NCBI RefSeq assembly: GCF_008831075.1
Contig: NZ_WBJX01000001.1
Span: 1,188,515-1,252,514, forward strand
Direction: 5' to 3'
Origin: Pseudoclavibacter terrae
GTDB taxonomy: Bacteria > Actinomycetota > Actinomycetes > Actinomycetales > Microbacteriaceae
DNA: 64,000 nucleotides
Shown here one piece after another: positions 27,691 to 37,005 of the stretch. The position numbers and the translations under genes are program-made. Each line of letters starts with the position of its first letter. Within the stretch, counting starts at the first letter, position 1. A model generated the notes under the pieces. The model was not told the origin of the DNA and made no database searches. It saw nothing but the letters and a program-made list of their open reading frames with translations.

Positions 27691-28773
27691 ATGGCAGCCT
27701 CTCGCACCCCAGCTCAGCACCAGGCAGGTTCAAAGGGCCAGGCAAAGACCGCATCCGACGGCGACGGAGCCCTCGACGATGCACGCAAGTCTGCCGACGG
27801 CTCGAACGGTCGCTCTCGCAGGGCCACCCAAGGGGCTCAGACCGCCTACCGCCTGAACCGGGCGGGTATCCCGGACACGACGCCCGAGATCGACGAGCTC
27901 GCCGAGCTGCGGGACGAGGACCCGCTCGGCGAGGCCTGGCGGCACGGCTACCCGTACGACACGAAGCTCCCGCGCAAGGAGTACGAGAAGCAGAAGCGCG
28001 CGCTGCAGATCGAGCTGCTCAAGCTCCAGACCTGGGTCAAGGAGACCGGCCAGAAGGTCGTCATCATCTTCGAGGGCCGCGATGCCGCCGGGAAAGGCGG
28101 GGCGATCAAGCGCTTCATGGAGCACCTGAACCCCCGGGGCGCCCGAACCGTCGCGCTCGAGAAGCCGACGGAGAAGGAGCAGTCGCAGTGGTACTTCCAG
28201 CGGTACGTCGAGCACCTGCCCTCCGGTGGTGAGATCGTGCTGCTCGACCGATCCTGGTACAACCGCGCGGGCGTCGAGCGCGTCATGGGCTACTGCACGC
28301 CGACGGAGTACCTCGAGTTCACCCGCTCGGCTCCCGAGTTCGAGCGGATGCTCGTCAACTCCGGCACGACCATCATCAAGTTCTGGTTCTCCGTCGGTCG
28401 GGCTGAGCAGCTCGCGCGCTTCGCTGCCCGCAGGGACGACCCGGTGCGACAGTGGAAGCTGAGCCCGACCGACCTCGCCTCCCTCGACAAGTGGGACGAG
28501 TACAGCGAGGCCAAGGAGGCGATGTTCTTCTACACCGACACCGCGGAGTCTCCGTGGACGGTCGTCAAGTCGAACGACAAGAAGCGGGCGAGGCTCGAGG
28601 CCATGCGCTACGTCCTCTCGCAGTTCGACTACCCGTCGAAGGACGAGAGCGTCGCGCACGCAGCCGACCGGAAGATCGTCGGCTCGCCGAGCAAGCTCTA
28701 CGACGAGGGGGAGAAGCCGACCGGCGAGTTCCCGCTCGTCAAGGAGCTGCCCCGAGCATCGCGCAAGAAGTAA
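27691..28773 (+). CDS. ppk2: Polyphosphate kinase 2
   Basis: A 360-residue class-I PPK2-like kinase, which transfers phosphate between polyphosphate and nucleotides. Walker A is GRDAAGKGG (129-137, K135) and Walker B is LLDRSWYNRAG (D186); the lid region RRDDPVRQWKLS and DKWDEYSEA are also present. The N-terminal ~60 residues are low-complexity (Ala, Ser, Gly, Asp) and variable in the family. The direction of the reaction (nucleotide-making or polyphosphate-making) cannot be told from sequence alone. The gene lies between rpsO and pnp with its own leaderless promoter. Confidence 0.92.
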   Translation: MAASRTPAQHQAGSKGQAKTASDGDGALDDARKSADGSNGRSRRATQGAQTAYRLNRAGIPDTTPEIDELAELRDEDPLGEAWRHGYPYDTKLPRKEYEKQKRALQIELLKLQTWVKETGQKVVIIFEGRDAAGKGGAIKRFMEHLNPRGARTVALEKPTEKEQSQWYFQRYVEHLPSGGEIVLLDRSWYNRAGVERVMGYCTPTEYLEFTRSAPEFERMLVNSGTTIIKFWFSVGRAEQLARFAARRDDPVRQWKLSPTDLASLDKWDEYSEAKEAMFFYTDTAESPWTVVKSNDKKRARLEAMRYVLSQFDYPSKDESVAHAADRKIVGSPSKLYDEGEKPTGEFPLVKELPRASRKK

Positions 28774-28850
28774 GAGGGCCACGTCCACAGCGTTTCGGGG
28801 CCCGTCGGCAATCGCCGCACGGGTTCCAGCTGCTCGGCGCACTCCGCTGG

Positions 28851-28856
28851 TAGAGT
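28851..28856 (+). promoter_or_regulatory. -10 element of pnp
   Basis: TAGAGT, identical to the hexamer of the MoxR operon, about 30 nt before the pnp leader RNA. It predicts a leader of roughly 170 nt. Confidence 0.45.
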
Positions 28857-28880
28857 CGGTGTCGCAATCACTCAAGATAC

Positions 28881-28972
28881 GCGGGGCGGCGAGTAGCTGG
28901 TCCTCGGTGGTGGGTTCCTGTCGTGGCTTCGCGTCGAAGCGCGAACAAGACAGAGGTCTTCTACTGACGATC
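28881..28972 (+). promoter_or_regulatory. actino-pnp-type leader RNA
   Basis: The pnp 5' leader contains GAGTAGCTGGTCCTCGGTGG and, later, GGTCTTCTACTGACGATC, which I recognise as the conserved sequences of the actino-pnp motif found before pnp in actinobacteria. Folding is supported: GTAG/CTAC (28893-28896 with 28961-28964), CTGTC/GACAG (28918-28922 with 28949-28953) and a GCTTCG/CGAAGC hairpin (28926-28931 with 28935-28940). A role in controlling pnp mRNA stability is assumed from other pnp leaders. Confidence 0.75.
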
Positions 28973-29032
28973 AGCCCGGGATGACCCGGTCGCGCTTTCC
29001 CTTCGCGTGCACACGCAAAAGGAGGAGACCTC

Positions 29033-31291
29033 TTGGAAGGTCCCGAAATCAAGTTCTCTGAAGTCGTTCTCGACAACGGCAAGCACGGCCAGCGCAAGAT
29101 CCGCTTCGAAGCAGGGCGCCTCGCCCAGCAGGCGCAGGGCTCCGCCGTCGCCTACCTCGACGACGAGACCATGCTGCTCTCGGCCACGAGCATCTCGAAG
29201 AACCCGAAGGAGAACTTCGACTTCTTCCCGCTCACGATCGACGTCGAAGAGCGCAGCTACGCCGCCGGAAAGATCCCCGGATCGTTCTTCCGCCGTGAGG
29301 GTCGCCCCTCGACCGAGGCCATCCTCGTCTGCCGCCTGATCGACCGCCCCCTGCGCCCGTCCTTCGTCAAGGGCCTGCGCAACGAGGTCCAGGTCGTCGT
29401 CACGGTGCTCTCCATCGCGCCGGGCGAGTTCTACGACGCCCTCGCCATCAACGCCGCGTCGCTCTCGTCGCAGCTGAGCGGCGTGCCGTTCTCCGGCCCG
29501 ATCGCCGGTGTGCGCCTCGCGCTCATCGACGGCCAGTGGGTCGCGTTCCCGAAGTTCGAGCAGCTTGCTGACGCGGTCTTCGACCTCACCGTCGCAGGCC
29601 GACTCGTCACCAAGGCAGACGGCACCGAGGACATCGCCATCATGATGGTGGAGGCCGAGGCAACCGAGCACGCGTGGGGCCTCATCCAGGCCGGCGCGCA
29701 GAAGCCGGATGAAGCCGTCGTCGCACAGGGCCTCGAGGCCTCGAAGCCGTTCCTCACGCAGCTCGTGAAGGCACAGCAGGAGCTCGCAGACCAGGCCGCG
29801 AAGCCCGTCGTCGAGTACCCCGTCTTCCTCCCGTACACGCAGGAGGCGCTCGACGCCGTCACCGCGCTCTCGCACGACGGCCTCGTCGACGTGTACCAGA
29901 TCGCCGGCAAGGTCGAGCGACAGGACGCGGACGACGCTCTCAAGGCGAGCGTCAAGGAGCAGATCGCCGCGAAGATCGAAAACGGAGAGCTCGACGCCTC
30001 CGTCGCCGGTCAGGTATCTGCCGCGTACAAGACCGTCACGAAGGACGTCGTCCGCGGACGCATCCTCCGCGAGGGCAAGCGCATGGACGGACGCGGCGTC
30101 GCCGACATCCGCCAGCTCGACGCAGAGGTCGACGTCGTGCCTCGCGTGCACGGCTCGGCCATCTTCCAGCGCGGCGAGACGCAGATCCTCGGCGTCACCA
30201 CGCTGAACATGCTCAAGCTCGAGCAGCAGATCGACTCGCTCTCGCCGATCACGTCGAAGCGCTACCTGCACCACTACAACTTCCCGCCGTACTCGACGGG
30301 TGAGACCGGACGCGTCGGCTCGCCGAAGCGTCGCGAGATCGGGCACGGCTTCCTCGCCGAGCGCGCCATCGTGCCGGTGCTCCCCAGCCGCGAGGAGTTC
30401 CCCTACGCGATCCGCCAGGTCTCGGAGGCGCTCAGCTCGAACGGCTCGACGTCGATGGGCTCGGTCTGCGCCTCGACGCTGTCGCTCCTCAACGCCGGCG
30501 TGCCACTGCGCGCGCCCGTTGCCGGCATCGCCATGGGCCTCGTGTCCGACGAGGTCGACGGAGAGACGCGCTACGCCGCCCTCACCGACATCCTCGGCGC
30601 CGAAGACGCACTCGGCGACATGGACTTCAAGGTCGCCGGTACGGCCGAGTTCGTGACGGCCATCCAGCTCGACACGAAGCTCGACGGCATCCCGACGTCG
30701 GTCCTCGACGGCGCGCTGACGCAGGCTCGGGATGCTCGCATCCAGATCCTCGACAAGGCGATCAACGCGGTCATCGACACGCCGGATGAGCTGGCAGCAA
30801 CGGCTCCGCGCATCATCTCGGTCCGCGTGCCGATCGACAAGATCGGCGAGGTGATCGGGCCGAAGGGCAAGGTCATCAACCAGATCCAGGACGACACCGG
30901 CGCCGACATCTCGATCGAGGACGACGGCACCGTGTACATCGGCGCAGTCGACGGTCCGTCCGCCGAGGCCGCTCGCGCAGCGGTCAACGCGATCGCGAAC
31001 CCCACCAACCCCGAGGTCGGCGAGCAGTACCTGGGCACGGTCGTAAAGATCGCGTCGTTCGGTGCCTTCGTCTCCCTGCTCCCGGGCAAGGACGGCCTCC
31101 TGCACATCTCCGAGGTGCGCAAGCTCGCCGGTGGCAAGCGCGTCGAGAACGTCGAGGACGTGCTCGGCGTCGGCCAGAAGATCCTCGTCGAGATCACCAA
31201 GGTCGACGACCGCGGAAAGCTCTCGCTCGCCCCAGTGGTCGAGGAAGCAGCAGCTGAAGAGGGCGTCGCCCTCGAGGCAGGCGCCGAGTAA
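29033..31291 (+). CDS. pnp: Polynucleotide phosphorylase
   Basis: A 752-residue PNPase: first RNase PH domain (about 12-145), helical linker, second RNase PH domain (about 330-545; [20 protein letters not shown]), KH domain ([20 protein letters not shown]) and S1 domain ([20 protein letters not shown]), ending in an acidic tail. It degrades RNA 3' to 5' with phosphate and can add tails. TTG is the start: AAAAGGAGGAGA lies directly upstream and homology begins at once. A 14-bp hairpin follows. Confidence 0.96.
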   Translation: MEGPEIKFSEVVLDNGKHGQRKIRFEAGRLAQQAQGSAVAYLDDETMLLSATSISKNPKENFDFFPLTIDVEERSYAAGKIPGSFFRREGRPSTEAILVCRLIDRPLRPSFVKGLRNEVQVVVTVLSIAPGEFYDALAINAASLSSQLSGVPFSGPIAGVRLALIDGQWVAFPKFEQLADAVFDLTVAGRLVTKADGTEDIAIMMVEAEATEHAWGLIQAGAQKPDEAVVAQGLEASKPFLTQLVKAQQELADQAAKPVVEYPVFLPYTQEALDAVTALSHDGLVDVYQIAGKVERQDADDALKASVKEQIAAKIENGELDASVAGQVSAAYKTVTKDVVRGRILREGKRMDGRGVADIRQLDAEVDVVPRVHGSAIFQRGETQILGVTTLNMLKLEQQIDSLSPITSKRYLHHYNFPPYSTGETGRVGSPKRREIGHGFLAERAIVPVLPSREEFPYAIRQVSEALSSNGSTSMGSVCASTLSLLNAGVPLRAPVAGIAMGLVSDEVDGETRYAALTDILGAEDALGDMDFKVAGTAEFVTAIQLDTKLDGIPTSVLDGALTQARDARIQILDKAINAVIDTPDELAATAPRIISVRVPIDKIGEVIGPKGKVINQIQDDTGADISIEDDGTVYIGAVDGPSAEAARAAVNAIANPTNPEVGEQYLGTVVKIASFGAFVSLLPGKDGLLHISEVRKLAGGKRVENVEDVLGVGQKILVEITKVDDRGKLSLAPVVEEAAAEEGVALEAGAE

Positions 31292-31310
31292 CTCCGGCCC
31301 CGTATCACCG

Positions 31311-31344
31311 AGAAGGCCCCGCGCATCTTTGCGCGGGGCCTTCT
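31311..31344 (+). terminator. Terminator after pnp
   Basis: Perfect 14-bp stem (31311-31324 with 31331-31344) and 6-nt loop (ATCTTT). The 3' arm ends TTCTT but no longer T-run follows. Confidence 0.75.
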
Positions 31345-31420
31345 TGCTGTCCGTCGGCTGCCCTTCCGCGTCGCTGCTGGGAGTTCCCACGTCGCTGACG
31401 CTCGTACCGCTGCGACGCTC

Positions 31421-31426
31421 TAGGCT
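31421..31426 (+). promoter_or_regulatory. -10 element of the M16 peptidase gene
   Basis: TAGGCT 9 nt before the ATG with no Shine-Dalgarno between. CTGACG at 31395-31400 is a poor -35 candidate (20-nt spacer). Confidence 0.45.
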
Positions 31427-31435
31427 TGACTGGTT

Positions 31436-32785
31436 ATGCGCGATGCCATTGAACTGCCACTTGACCTTCCCGAGATCGAAGCACGTGTGTCGAACGGCGG
31501 TCTCTTCCGCCGGTCCGTCCTGCCCAGCGGCGTGCGCCTGCTGACGGAGGAGGTCGTGGGGGCAGCGAGCTCCAGCATCGGGTTGTGGGTGCCGGTCGGC
31601 TCGCGCGACGAGCAGCCCCACGAGTACGGTTCCACGCACTTCCTGGAGCACCTGCTCTTCAAGGGGACACCTTCTCGCACCGCCTTCGAGGTCTCGGCCG
31701 CGTTCGAGCGGGTGGGTGGCGAGGTCAACGCGCAGACGGCGAAGGAGCACACGCTCTACCACGCCAAGGTCCGTGACGCGGACCTGCCGATGGCCGTCGA
31801 GGTGCTCAGCGACATGATCACCTCGAGCGTGATCGACGCGGCTGAGTTCGAGATCGAGCGCGGTGTCATCATCGAAGAGCTGGCGATGGCCGACGACGAC
31901 CCGAACGACGTCGTGTGGGAGCGCTTCTACGAGACGCTGCTCGGAACGCATCCGCTCGCGCGACCCATCGGCGGGACGCCGGCCTCGATCAGGGCTGCCG
32001 ACCGCGACGCCGTCTGGAGCTCCTATCGCCAGCACTACCGCCCCGAGGAGCTCGTCGTGACGATCGCGGGCGCCGTCAACCACGACGAGGTCCGGGCACA
32101 GCTCGAGCGGAACCTGACAGCCGGAGGATGGGACCTCGACGTGCCGTCCGCCCCCGTAGCGCGTCGGGAGACGGCCCTCCAGCACGGGTCAGCCGCGCCC
32201 ACCGGTCCTCTGTCCGCCATCGACCGCCCGCTCGAGCAGCTGGCGCTGGTCATCGGCGGACAGGGCATCACCCAGCTCGACCCACGCCGGGAGGCCTTCG
32301 GCCTCATGCATCGGATCTTCGGTGGCGGCATGTCATCGCGCCTGTTCCAGGAGATCAGGGAGAAGCGGGGGCTCGCGTACTCGGTGTACTCCTTCGGGGG
32401 AAGCCACTCAGACCTGGGCGTCACCGGCATGTACGCCGGATGCGCCCCTGACAACGTGCTCGAGACCGTCCGAGTGCTGCGCCAGGAAGCCGAGAAGCTC
32501 GTGCAGGACGGCGTGACGGCCACGGAACTGGCGGATGCGAAGAGCGCGAGCGCCGGCGGATCCGCGCTGGCGATCGAGGACGCGGACACCCGCATGTCGC
32601 GCCTCGGCCGCGCGGAGATCCATACGGGCCGGTTCTACGATCTCGAGGCCGCACTGTCACGAGTCGAGGCCGTGACGCTCGACGAGGTGCAGTCGGTCGC
32701 CGCCGACATGTTCAGCGGCGAGCTCGTCGCATCCGCGGTCGGTAAGCTGTCGTCCGAAGCAAGGACCGAACTGGAGCGCCGCTGA
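31436..32785 (+). CDS. M16 (pitrilysin/PepR-like) zinc peptidase
   Basis: A 449-residue two-lobed M16 peptidase. The inverted zinc motif HFLEH (H68, E71, H72) is complete, and EFEIERGVIIEEL supplies the distal Glu. The C-terminal lobe has FGGGMSSRLFQEIREKRGLA, typical of processing-peptidase-like members. The pnp-M16-dapB neighbourhood is conserved in actinobacteria, but the substrate is unknown. No signal peptide: cytoplasmic. The stop shares one base with the next ATG (TGATG). Confidence 0.93.
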   Translation: MRDAIELPLDLPEIEARVSNGGLFRRSVLPSGVRLLTEEVVGAASSSIGLWVPVGSRDEQPHEYGSTHFLEHLLFKGTPSRTAFEVSAAFERVGGEVNAQTAKEHTLYHAKVRDADLPMAVEVLSDMITSSVIDAAEFEIERGVIIEELAMADDDPNDVVWERFYETLLGTHPLARPIGGTPASIRAADRDAVWSSYRQHYRPEELVVTIAGAVNHDEVRAQLERNLTAGGWDLDVPSAPVARRETALQHGSAAPTGPLSAIDRPLEQLALVIGGQGITQLDPRREAFGLMHRIFGGGMSSRLFQEIREKRGLAYSVYSFGGSHSDLGVTGMYAGCAPDNVLETVRVLRQEAEKLVQDGVTATELADAKSASAGGSALAIEDADTRMSRLGRAEIHTGRFYDLEAALSRVEAVTLDEVQSVAADMFSGELVASAVGKLSSEARTELERR

Positions 32786-33384
32786 TGTCGCACTACCTCT
32801 ACCTCGTCAGGCACGGCGAGCAGGAGAACGCAGAGCACGGTATCAACGACGGGCCGCTCTCCGAACGCGGCCGGGCGCAGGCTCACCTGATCGGCCGTCG
32901 TCTCGCTGCTGTCCCGCTCAGCGAGACCTACACCTCGCCGCTTGATCGTGCCGTGCAGACGAGCGCGGTCATCGACCAGTACACGAGCGGGCCGGCGGCT
33001 CTCGAGTCGACGCTGCTGTTCGACTGCATCCCCACCGGACAGGACGGTGCCCCCTCCATCTACGACGGCTTCTTCGGCGGCATCGGCGACGAGGTCATCG
33101 AGGCGGGGGTGGCGCAGATGAGCGACGCGTACGACACGTTCTTCAGCAAGAGCCGCGATGATCGGCACACGCTCCTCGTGACGCACAACTTCGTGATCGG
33201 CGAGTTCGTGCGCAGGGTCGTCGACGCCCCGGACTGGCGCTGGCTCGGGCTCAACTCGGTGAACACGGGGCTGACCGTCGTGCGCGTCCGTACCCGCAAG
33301 CCAGCGGAGCTGCTGCTGTTCAACGACCAGTCGCACCTGACTCCGGAGCTGCGCACGGGCGTCAGCGCCTCGATCGCCATCTGA
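32785..33384 (+). CDS. Histidine phosphatase (phosphoglycerate-mutase-like) superfamily protein
   Basis: A 199-residue protein with the phosphohistidine motif VRHGE (H10), SERGRAQA, the SPLDRAVQTS segment and the second histidine in LLVTHNF. This is a complete histidine-phosphatase fold; whether it is a mutase or a phosphatase, and for what substrate, is not decidable from sequence. It shares one base with the M16 gene's stop and is co-transcribed with it. Confidence 0.85.
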   Translation: MSHYLYLVRHGEQENAEHGINDGPLSERGRAQAHLIGRRLAAVPLSETYTSPLDRAVQTSAVIDQYTSGPAALESTLLFDCIPTGQDGAPSIYDGFFGGIGDEVIEAGVAQMSDAYDTFFSKSRDDRHTLLVTHNFVIGEFVRRVVDAPDWRWLGLNSVNTGLTVVRVRTRKPAELLLFNDQSHLTPELRTGVSASIAI

Positions 33385-33459
33385 CTCCTCGCGGCGTTCG
33401 GGCTCGCCCCGCGCGCAGACGCTCTCGCCGCATCGCCCTGGATCGTCGGCGGTTGCCCG

Positions 33460-33465
33460 TACCCT
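33460..33465 (+). promoter_or_regulatory. -10 element of dapB
   Basis: TACCCT 7 nt before the ATG. Leaderless arrangement; the GGAG in the spacer is too close to be a normal Shine-Dalgarno. Confidence 0.45.
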
Positions 33466-33472
33466 TGGAGAC

Positions 33473-34210
33473 ATGGAAACTCAGGTCGCCGTGCTCGGCG
33501 CATCCGGTCGCATGGGAAGCCTTGTGGAGCGCATCATCGACTCGACGGAGGGGCTTGTGCTCCACGCGGGGCTGACGAGCGCGACCCCACTTGAGGAGAT
33601 GCTCGGCGCCGACGTGCTCGTGGACGTGTCGCATCTTGATGCCTCCGAGATCGCGGTGCCGTTCGCGCTCGAGCATGGGCTCGATGTGGTCGTCGGCACG
33701 AGCGGCTGGGATGAGCGGCGGATCGCGAGCGTCGCGGCGGCCGTGCCAGCTGGGCGAGCAGCCGTGTTCGTCCCCAACTTCTCGCTCGGCTCCGTGCTCG
33801 GCACGGCGCTGGCGAGCGTTGCCGGCCGGTTCTTCGACTCGATCGAGATCCTCGAAGCCCACCATGACAAGAAGGTCGACTCGCCGTCCGGGACGGCGGT
33901 CCGCACGGCGGAGCGCATCGCCGCAGCGCGGGAGCACCCTCTGAGCCCACCGCATGCTGATCAGGAGGCGCGAGGACAGCTGGTCGCTGGCGTGCCGATC
34001 CACAGCATGCGCCTGCGGGGCATCGTCGCCGACCAGCAGGTCGTGCTCGGTGGAGCGGGTGAGGTGCTCACTATTCGGCACGAGACGATCTCGCAGGAGG
34101 CCTACGTGCGGGGCATCACGCTGGCGATCGGGCATGCGAGGTCCTCACAGGGCACGACGGTCGGCCTCGACGGTGTGCTCGGCCTCGGCGAACTGCTGGG
34201 CCGAGCGTGA
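33473..34210 (+). CDS. dapB: 4-hydroxy-tetrahydrodipicolinate reductase
   Basis: A 245-residue DapB for lysine and diaminopimelate synthesis. NAD(P)H-binding VLGASGRMG (7-15), VVVGTSGW and the substrate motif EAHHDKKVDSPSGTA are present, followed by the C-terminal domain with the dimer region. Homologous order pnp-M16-dapB is common in actinobacteria. Its stop overlaps the next start (GTGA). Confidence 0.95.
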   Translation: METQVAVLGASGRMGSLVERIIDSTEGLVLHAGLTSATPLEEMLGADVLVDVSHLDASEIAVPFALEHGLDVVVGTSGWDERRIASVAAAVPAGRAAVFVPNFSLGSVLGTALASVAGRFFDSIEILEAHHDKKVDSPSGTAVRTAERIAAAREHPLSPPHADQEARGQLVAGVPIHSMRLRGIVADQQVVLGGAGEVLTIRHETISQEAYVRGITLAIGHARSSQGTTVGLDGVLGLGELLGRA

Positions 34211-34668
34211 AGCGCAACCTCGCCACGAAGCTCGGCGTCGCGGCTGTCACGCTGCTGTTGCTGCTCTATGTCGTGTTCGTCGCGGGCATGGCGGTCTCGC
34301 TCTTCGCGGGAGATATCGTCGCGAAGATCATGGGCGCGGCGCTCATCGTCTTTCCGATCCTCGCGGTCGTCTTCATCGCACGCGAGCTGCTGTTCGGGAT
34401 GCAGACGGAGCGCCTGCTCCGGCGCCTCGCTGATGCGGGGGAGCTGCCGGAGGACGACCTGCCGAAGCGTCCGAGCGGACGAGTCGTGCGGGAGGCCGCC
34501 GACGAGGACTTCCCCAGGTGGAAGGCCGAGGTCGAAGCCGCCCCGGACGACTGGCGAGCCTGGATGCGCCTGGGGCTCGCCTACTCGGCGTCCGGGGACC
34601 GCAAACGTGCGAGGTCAGCGCTTCGCCAGGGCATCCGCCTGGAGAAGGTGCGCCCCGAGGCGGCCTGA
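34207..34668 (+). CDS. TPR-motif membrane protein downstream of dapB
   Basis: A 153-residue protein: two membrane helices (about 8-32 and 38-60), then a soluble part ending in one tetratricopeptide-like unit (WRAWMRLGLAYSASGDRKRA). GTG start overlaps the dapB stop, so it is translationally coupled. Similar proteins accompany dapB in Microbacteriaceae (recollection, not checked). Function unknown. Confidence 0.7.
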   Translation: MKRNLATKLGVAAVTLLLLLYVVFVAGMAVSLFAGDIVAKIMGAALIVFPILAVVFIARELLFGMQTERLLRRLADAGELPEDDLPKRPSGRVVREAADEDFPRWKAEVEAAPDDWRAWMRLGLAYSASGDRKRARSALRQGIRLEKVRPEAA

Positions 34669-34686
34669 ACCGGGGGCCGATCGACG

Positions 34687-35640
34687 TCAGACACCGGCTC
34701 CTGGCTCTGGCTCGAACTCGGGAGACTTGAGTGCGAGCTCGACGGCTTGCGCGGCCGTCCGGTCCTTGAACGAGAATCCGGCGTCGAGGAGGCGCTTCGG
34801 CCGGATCTGCTGGTCGGCGAGGAAGAGCTCACGGCCGGCCTTCTGCAGGGTGAGGTCGATGAGGGTCGACGGTGCCTTCAGCTTGTAGGGGCGACCGAGC
34901 TCGGTCGCCAGCTGTTGCTGGATCTCGTCGGCCGTCGCGGGAGCGGGACCGACCAGGTTGTAGGCGCCGTGCGCGTCATCGGATTCGAGCAGGAACCTGA
35001 GGGCGCGCACCTCGTCACGGAGGCTGACCCACGGCCAGTGCTGCGTGCCGTCGCCGAGCTGCGAGAGGAGCCCGACGCTCGCCAGCGTCTTGAGGACGGT
35101 GAGGACTCCGCCTCGGCCCAGCACGAGCCCCGTGCGCGCGAGCACCACGCGGGTGCCCTCCGGCGCCGTCTGCGCCGCGCGCTCCCACCGGTCCACGACG
35201 CGGGGCAGGAACTCGTCGGTCTCGGGGAGCGCGGAGTCCTCGTCGAGGACCTGGCCGGGCCGGTCGCCGTAGGCGCCCGAGGCGGAGCCGTTGATGAGCA
35301 GCGTGGGCGGGTTCGCCGACGCTGCCATCGCGGCAGTGATCGTGAGCGTCGCGTTCACGCGCGACCGGAAGATCTCCTTCTTCACGTTGTAGGTCCACGG
35401 AAGCTTGCTGAGCGGCGACCCCGAGAGGTTCACCACCGCGTCCACTCCATCGAGCACCCTCGCGTCGAGGGTGCGCTGCGCGGGGTTCCACCGGAACTCG
35501 CTGCTGTCCTTCGGTTCGCGCCGCACGAGCCGCGTGACGCGGTGGCCGTGCGCGTGGAGCTCCTCGACCAGGCTGTGGCCGATCATGCCGGATGCCCCGG
35601 AGACGAGAACGTGCTTGTGGGAGGTCGCCTGGCTGCTCAT
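34687..35640 (-). CDS. TIGR01777-family NAD(P)-dependent epimerase, DUF1731 C-terminus
   Basis: A 317-residue extended short-chain dehydrogenase. VLVSGASGMIGHSLVEELH (11-29) is the nucleotide-binding motif; VVNLSGSPL, NGSASGAYGD and WPWVSLRDEVRAL are typical of TIGR01777, and the C-terminal DUF1731 segment (LFLADQQIRPKRLLDAGFSF) closes it. Substrate unknown; the E. coli relative is YfcH. TACCGT lies 7 nt upstream of the ATG, another leaderless pattern. Confidence 0.9.
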   Translation of the reverse strand: MSSQATSHKHVLVSGASGMIGHSLVEELHAHGHRVTRLVRREPKDSSEFRWNPAQRTLDARVLDGVDAVVNLSGSPLSKLPWTYNVKKEIFRSRVNATLTITAAMAASANPPTLLINGSASGAYGDRPGQVLDEDSALPETDEFLPRVVDRWERAAQTAPEGTRVVLARTGLVLGRGGVLTVLKTLASVGLLSQLGDGTQHWPWVSLRDEVRALRFLLESDDAHGAYNLVGPAPATADEIQQQLATELGRPYKLKAPSTLIDLTLQKAGRELFLADQQIRPKRLLDAGFSFKDRTAAQAVELALKSPEFEPEPGAGV

Positions 35641-35647
35641 GACTCAG

Positions 35648-35653
35648 ACGGTA
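35648..35653 (-). promoter_or_regulatory. -10 element of the epimerase gene
   Basis: TACCGT on the minus strand, 7 nt before the ATG, with no ribosome binding site. Confidence 0.45.
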
Positions 35654-35720
35654 GCCCCTTCAGTTGGGCGGGAGCGCAACGCACGGTGGGGGTCCGGGTG
35701 CTGTGGCGACGAATACCGCC

Positions 35721-35726
35721 TAGGCT
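35721..35726 (+). promoter_or_regulatory. -10 element of the hemW leader
   Basis: TAGGCT followed by 6 nt and GTG 35733. It predicts a transcript that begins at the start codon of a short upstream ORF rather than at hemW itself. Confidence 0.5.
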
Positions 35727-35732
35727 GTCCTG

Positions 35733-35792
35733 GTGCATCACGCGACTCGCGCCCCGAGCTGGGCCAAGCTGAACGGCCGTCTTGGCGCCTAG
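35733..35792 (+). CDS. Possible 19-residue leaderless upstream ORF of hemW
   Basis: GTG followed by 18 sense codons and TAG, in a different frame from hemW, ending 11 nt inside hemW. The peptide begins VHHATRAPSW. Its start lies exactly 6 nt after TAGGCT, as in the clear leaderless genes of this window. hemW lacks a Shine-Dalgarno and starts with TTG, so termination of this ORF could supply ribosomes to it. No conservation was checked, and the ORF may be fortuitous. Confidence 0.35.
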   Translation: MHHATRAPSWAKLNGRLGA

Positions 35793-36993
35793 CGCCCTGC
35801 CTCTGGGCGAGCCCGTCCCGCCGAGCGGCGAGCTCCCCACTCAGGCTCTCATCGGCGCCGAAGCGCGCGACTTCGGCGTGTACATCCACGTACCCTTCTG
35901 CCGAGTCAGGTGTGGCTACTGCGACTTCAACACGTATACGGCCGAGGAGCTTGGAGGGGTATCCCGCTCGAGCTACGCAGGCGAGGTCGAGAAGGAGATG
36001 GCGATCGCAGAGCGCGTTCTCAGCGGCTCGCCCCGCCAGGTGTCGACGGTCTTCTTCGGCGGTGGGACGCCGACCCTCCTCCCGGTCAGCGACCTCGCGG
36101 CGATGCTCGATGGCGTTCGCAGCCGCTGGGGCCTCGCGCCCGACGCCGAGGTGACCGTGGAGGCGAACCCGGACTCGGTCGGCGAACGTGAGCTCGCGCA
36201 GCTGCGGGAGGCCGGCGTGACCCGCGTGAGCTTCGGAATGCAGTCGGCGGTGCCGCATGTGCTGGCCGTGCTCGAGCGCACACACGACCCGGATCGCATC
36301 CCGATCGTCGTCGCAGCCGCCAAGAAGGTCGGGCTCGAACCGAGTCTCGACCTCATCTACGGAACGCCGGGGGAGTCGCTCGACGACTGGCGCCGATCGC
36401 TGGACATGGCCCTCGCCCAGGAGCCGCTCCACGTGAGCGCGTACGCCCTCATCATCGAGGACGGCACGAAGCTCGCCAGGCAGATTCGCCGCGGCGAGGT
36501 GCCCGCCGTCGACGACGACCTGCAGGCGGACATGTACGAGCTCGCGGAGGAGCGCTTGGCGTCGGCCGGCTTCGAGTGGTACGAGGTCAGCAACTGGTCG
36601 CTGCGCGGGGAGCACCCGTCGCGCCACAACCTGTCCTACTGGCGGGACGCGGACTGGTGGGGCTTCGGACCGGGCGCGCACAGCCACGTCGGCGGAGTGC
36701 GCTGGTGGAACGCGAAGCACCCGAGCGCGTACGCGTCGAGGCTCGCCGACGGCATCACCCCTGCCATGGGGCGTGAGGTGCTCGACGAGGACACGAAGCG
36801 GTTCGAGCGCATCATGCTCGGTTCGAGACTGCGCGAAGGGCTCGCGATCTCCGAGCTCGAGGATTCCAGCGTGGTTGCCGAGCTCATCGCGGAGTCGCTC
36901 GTCGATGGCAGGGCGGCGCTGCAGGGGAGGCTCGTGCCCACACTGCGGGGCCGCCTCATGGCGGATGCGATCGTCAGGCGCATCGCCGTCTGA
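35782..36993 (+). CDS. hemW: HemW-type radical SAM heme chaperone
   Basis: A 403-residue protein of the HemN/HemW family. The iron-sulfur motif is CRVRCGYC (C40, C44, C47), followed by FFGGGTPTLL and EANPDS. The upstream cysteine extension of true HemN is missing, so HemW (heme trafficking) is more likely than coproporphyrinogen oxidase. A stop codon 10 nt upstream in frame forces the start to TTG 35782 or later; the N-terminal SALPLGEP segment resembles actinobacterial HemW. In actinobacteria hemW often precedes hrcA-dnaJ, as here with one intervening minus-strand gene. Confidence 0.9.
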   Translation: MAPSALPLGEPVPPSGELPTQALIGAEARDFGVYIHVPFCRVRCGYCDFNTYTAEELGGVSRSSYAGEVEKEMAIAERVLSGSPRQVSTVFFGGGTPTLLPVSDLAAMLDGVRSRWGLAPDAEVTVEANPDSVGERELAQLREAGVTRVSFGMQSAVPHVLAVLERTHDPDRIPIVVAAAKKVGLEPSLDLIYGTPGESLDDWRRSLDMALAQEPLHVSAYALIIEDGTKLARQIRRGEVPAVDDDLQADMYELAEERLASAGFEWYEVSNWSLRGEHPSRHNLSYWRDADWWGFGPGAHSHVGGVRWWNAKHPSAYASRLADGITPAMGREVLDEDTKRFERIMLGSRLREGLAISELEDSSVVAELIAESLVDGRAALQGRLVPTLRGRLMADAIVRRIAV

Positions 36994-37005
36994 GACGTGC
37001 GCTCG

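Noticed and set aside
28961-32185. A 1074-codon antisense frame across pnp and the M16 gene
   Set aside because: No family similarity, composition typical of third-position GC bias opposite real genes, and pnp and M16 on the plus strand are unmistakable.
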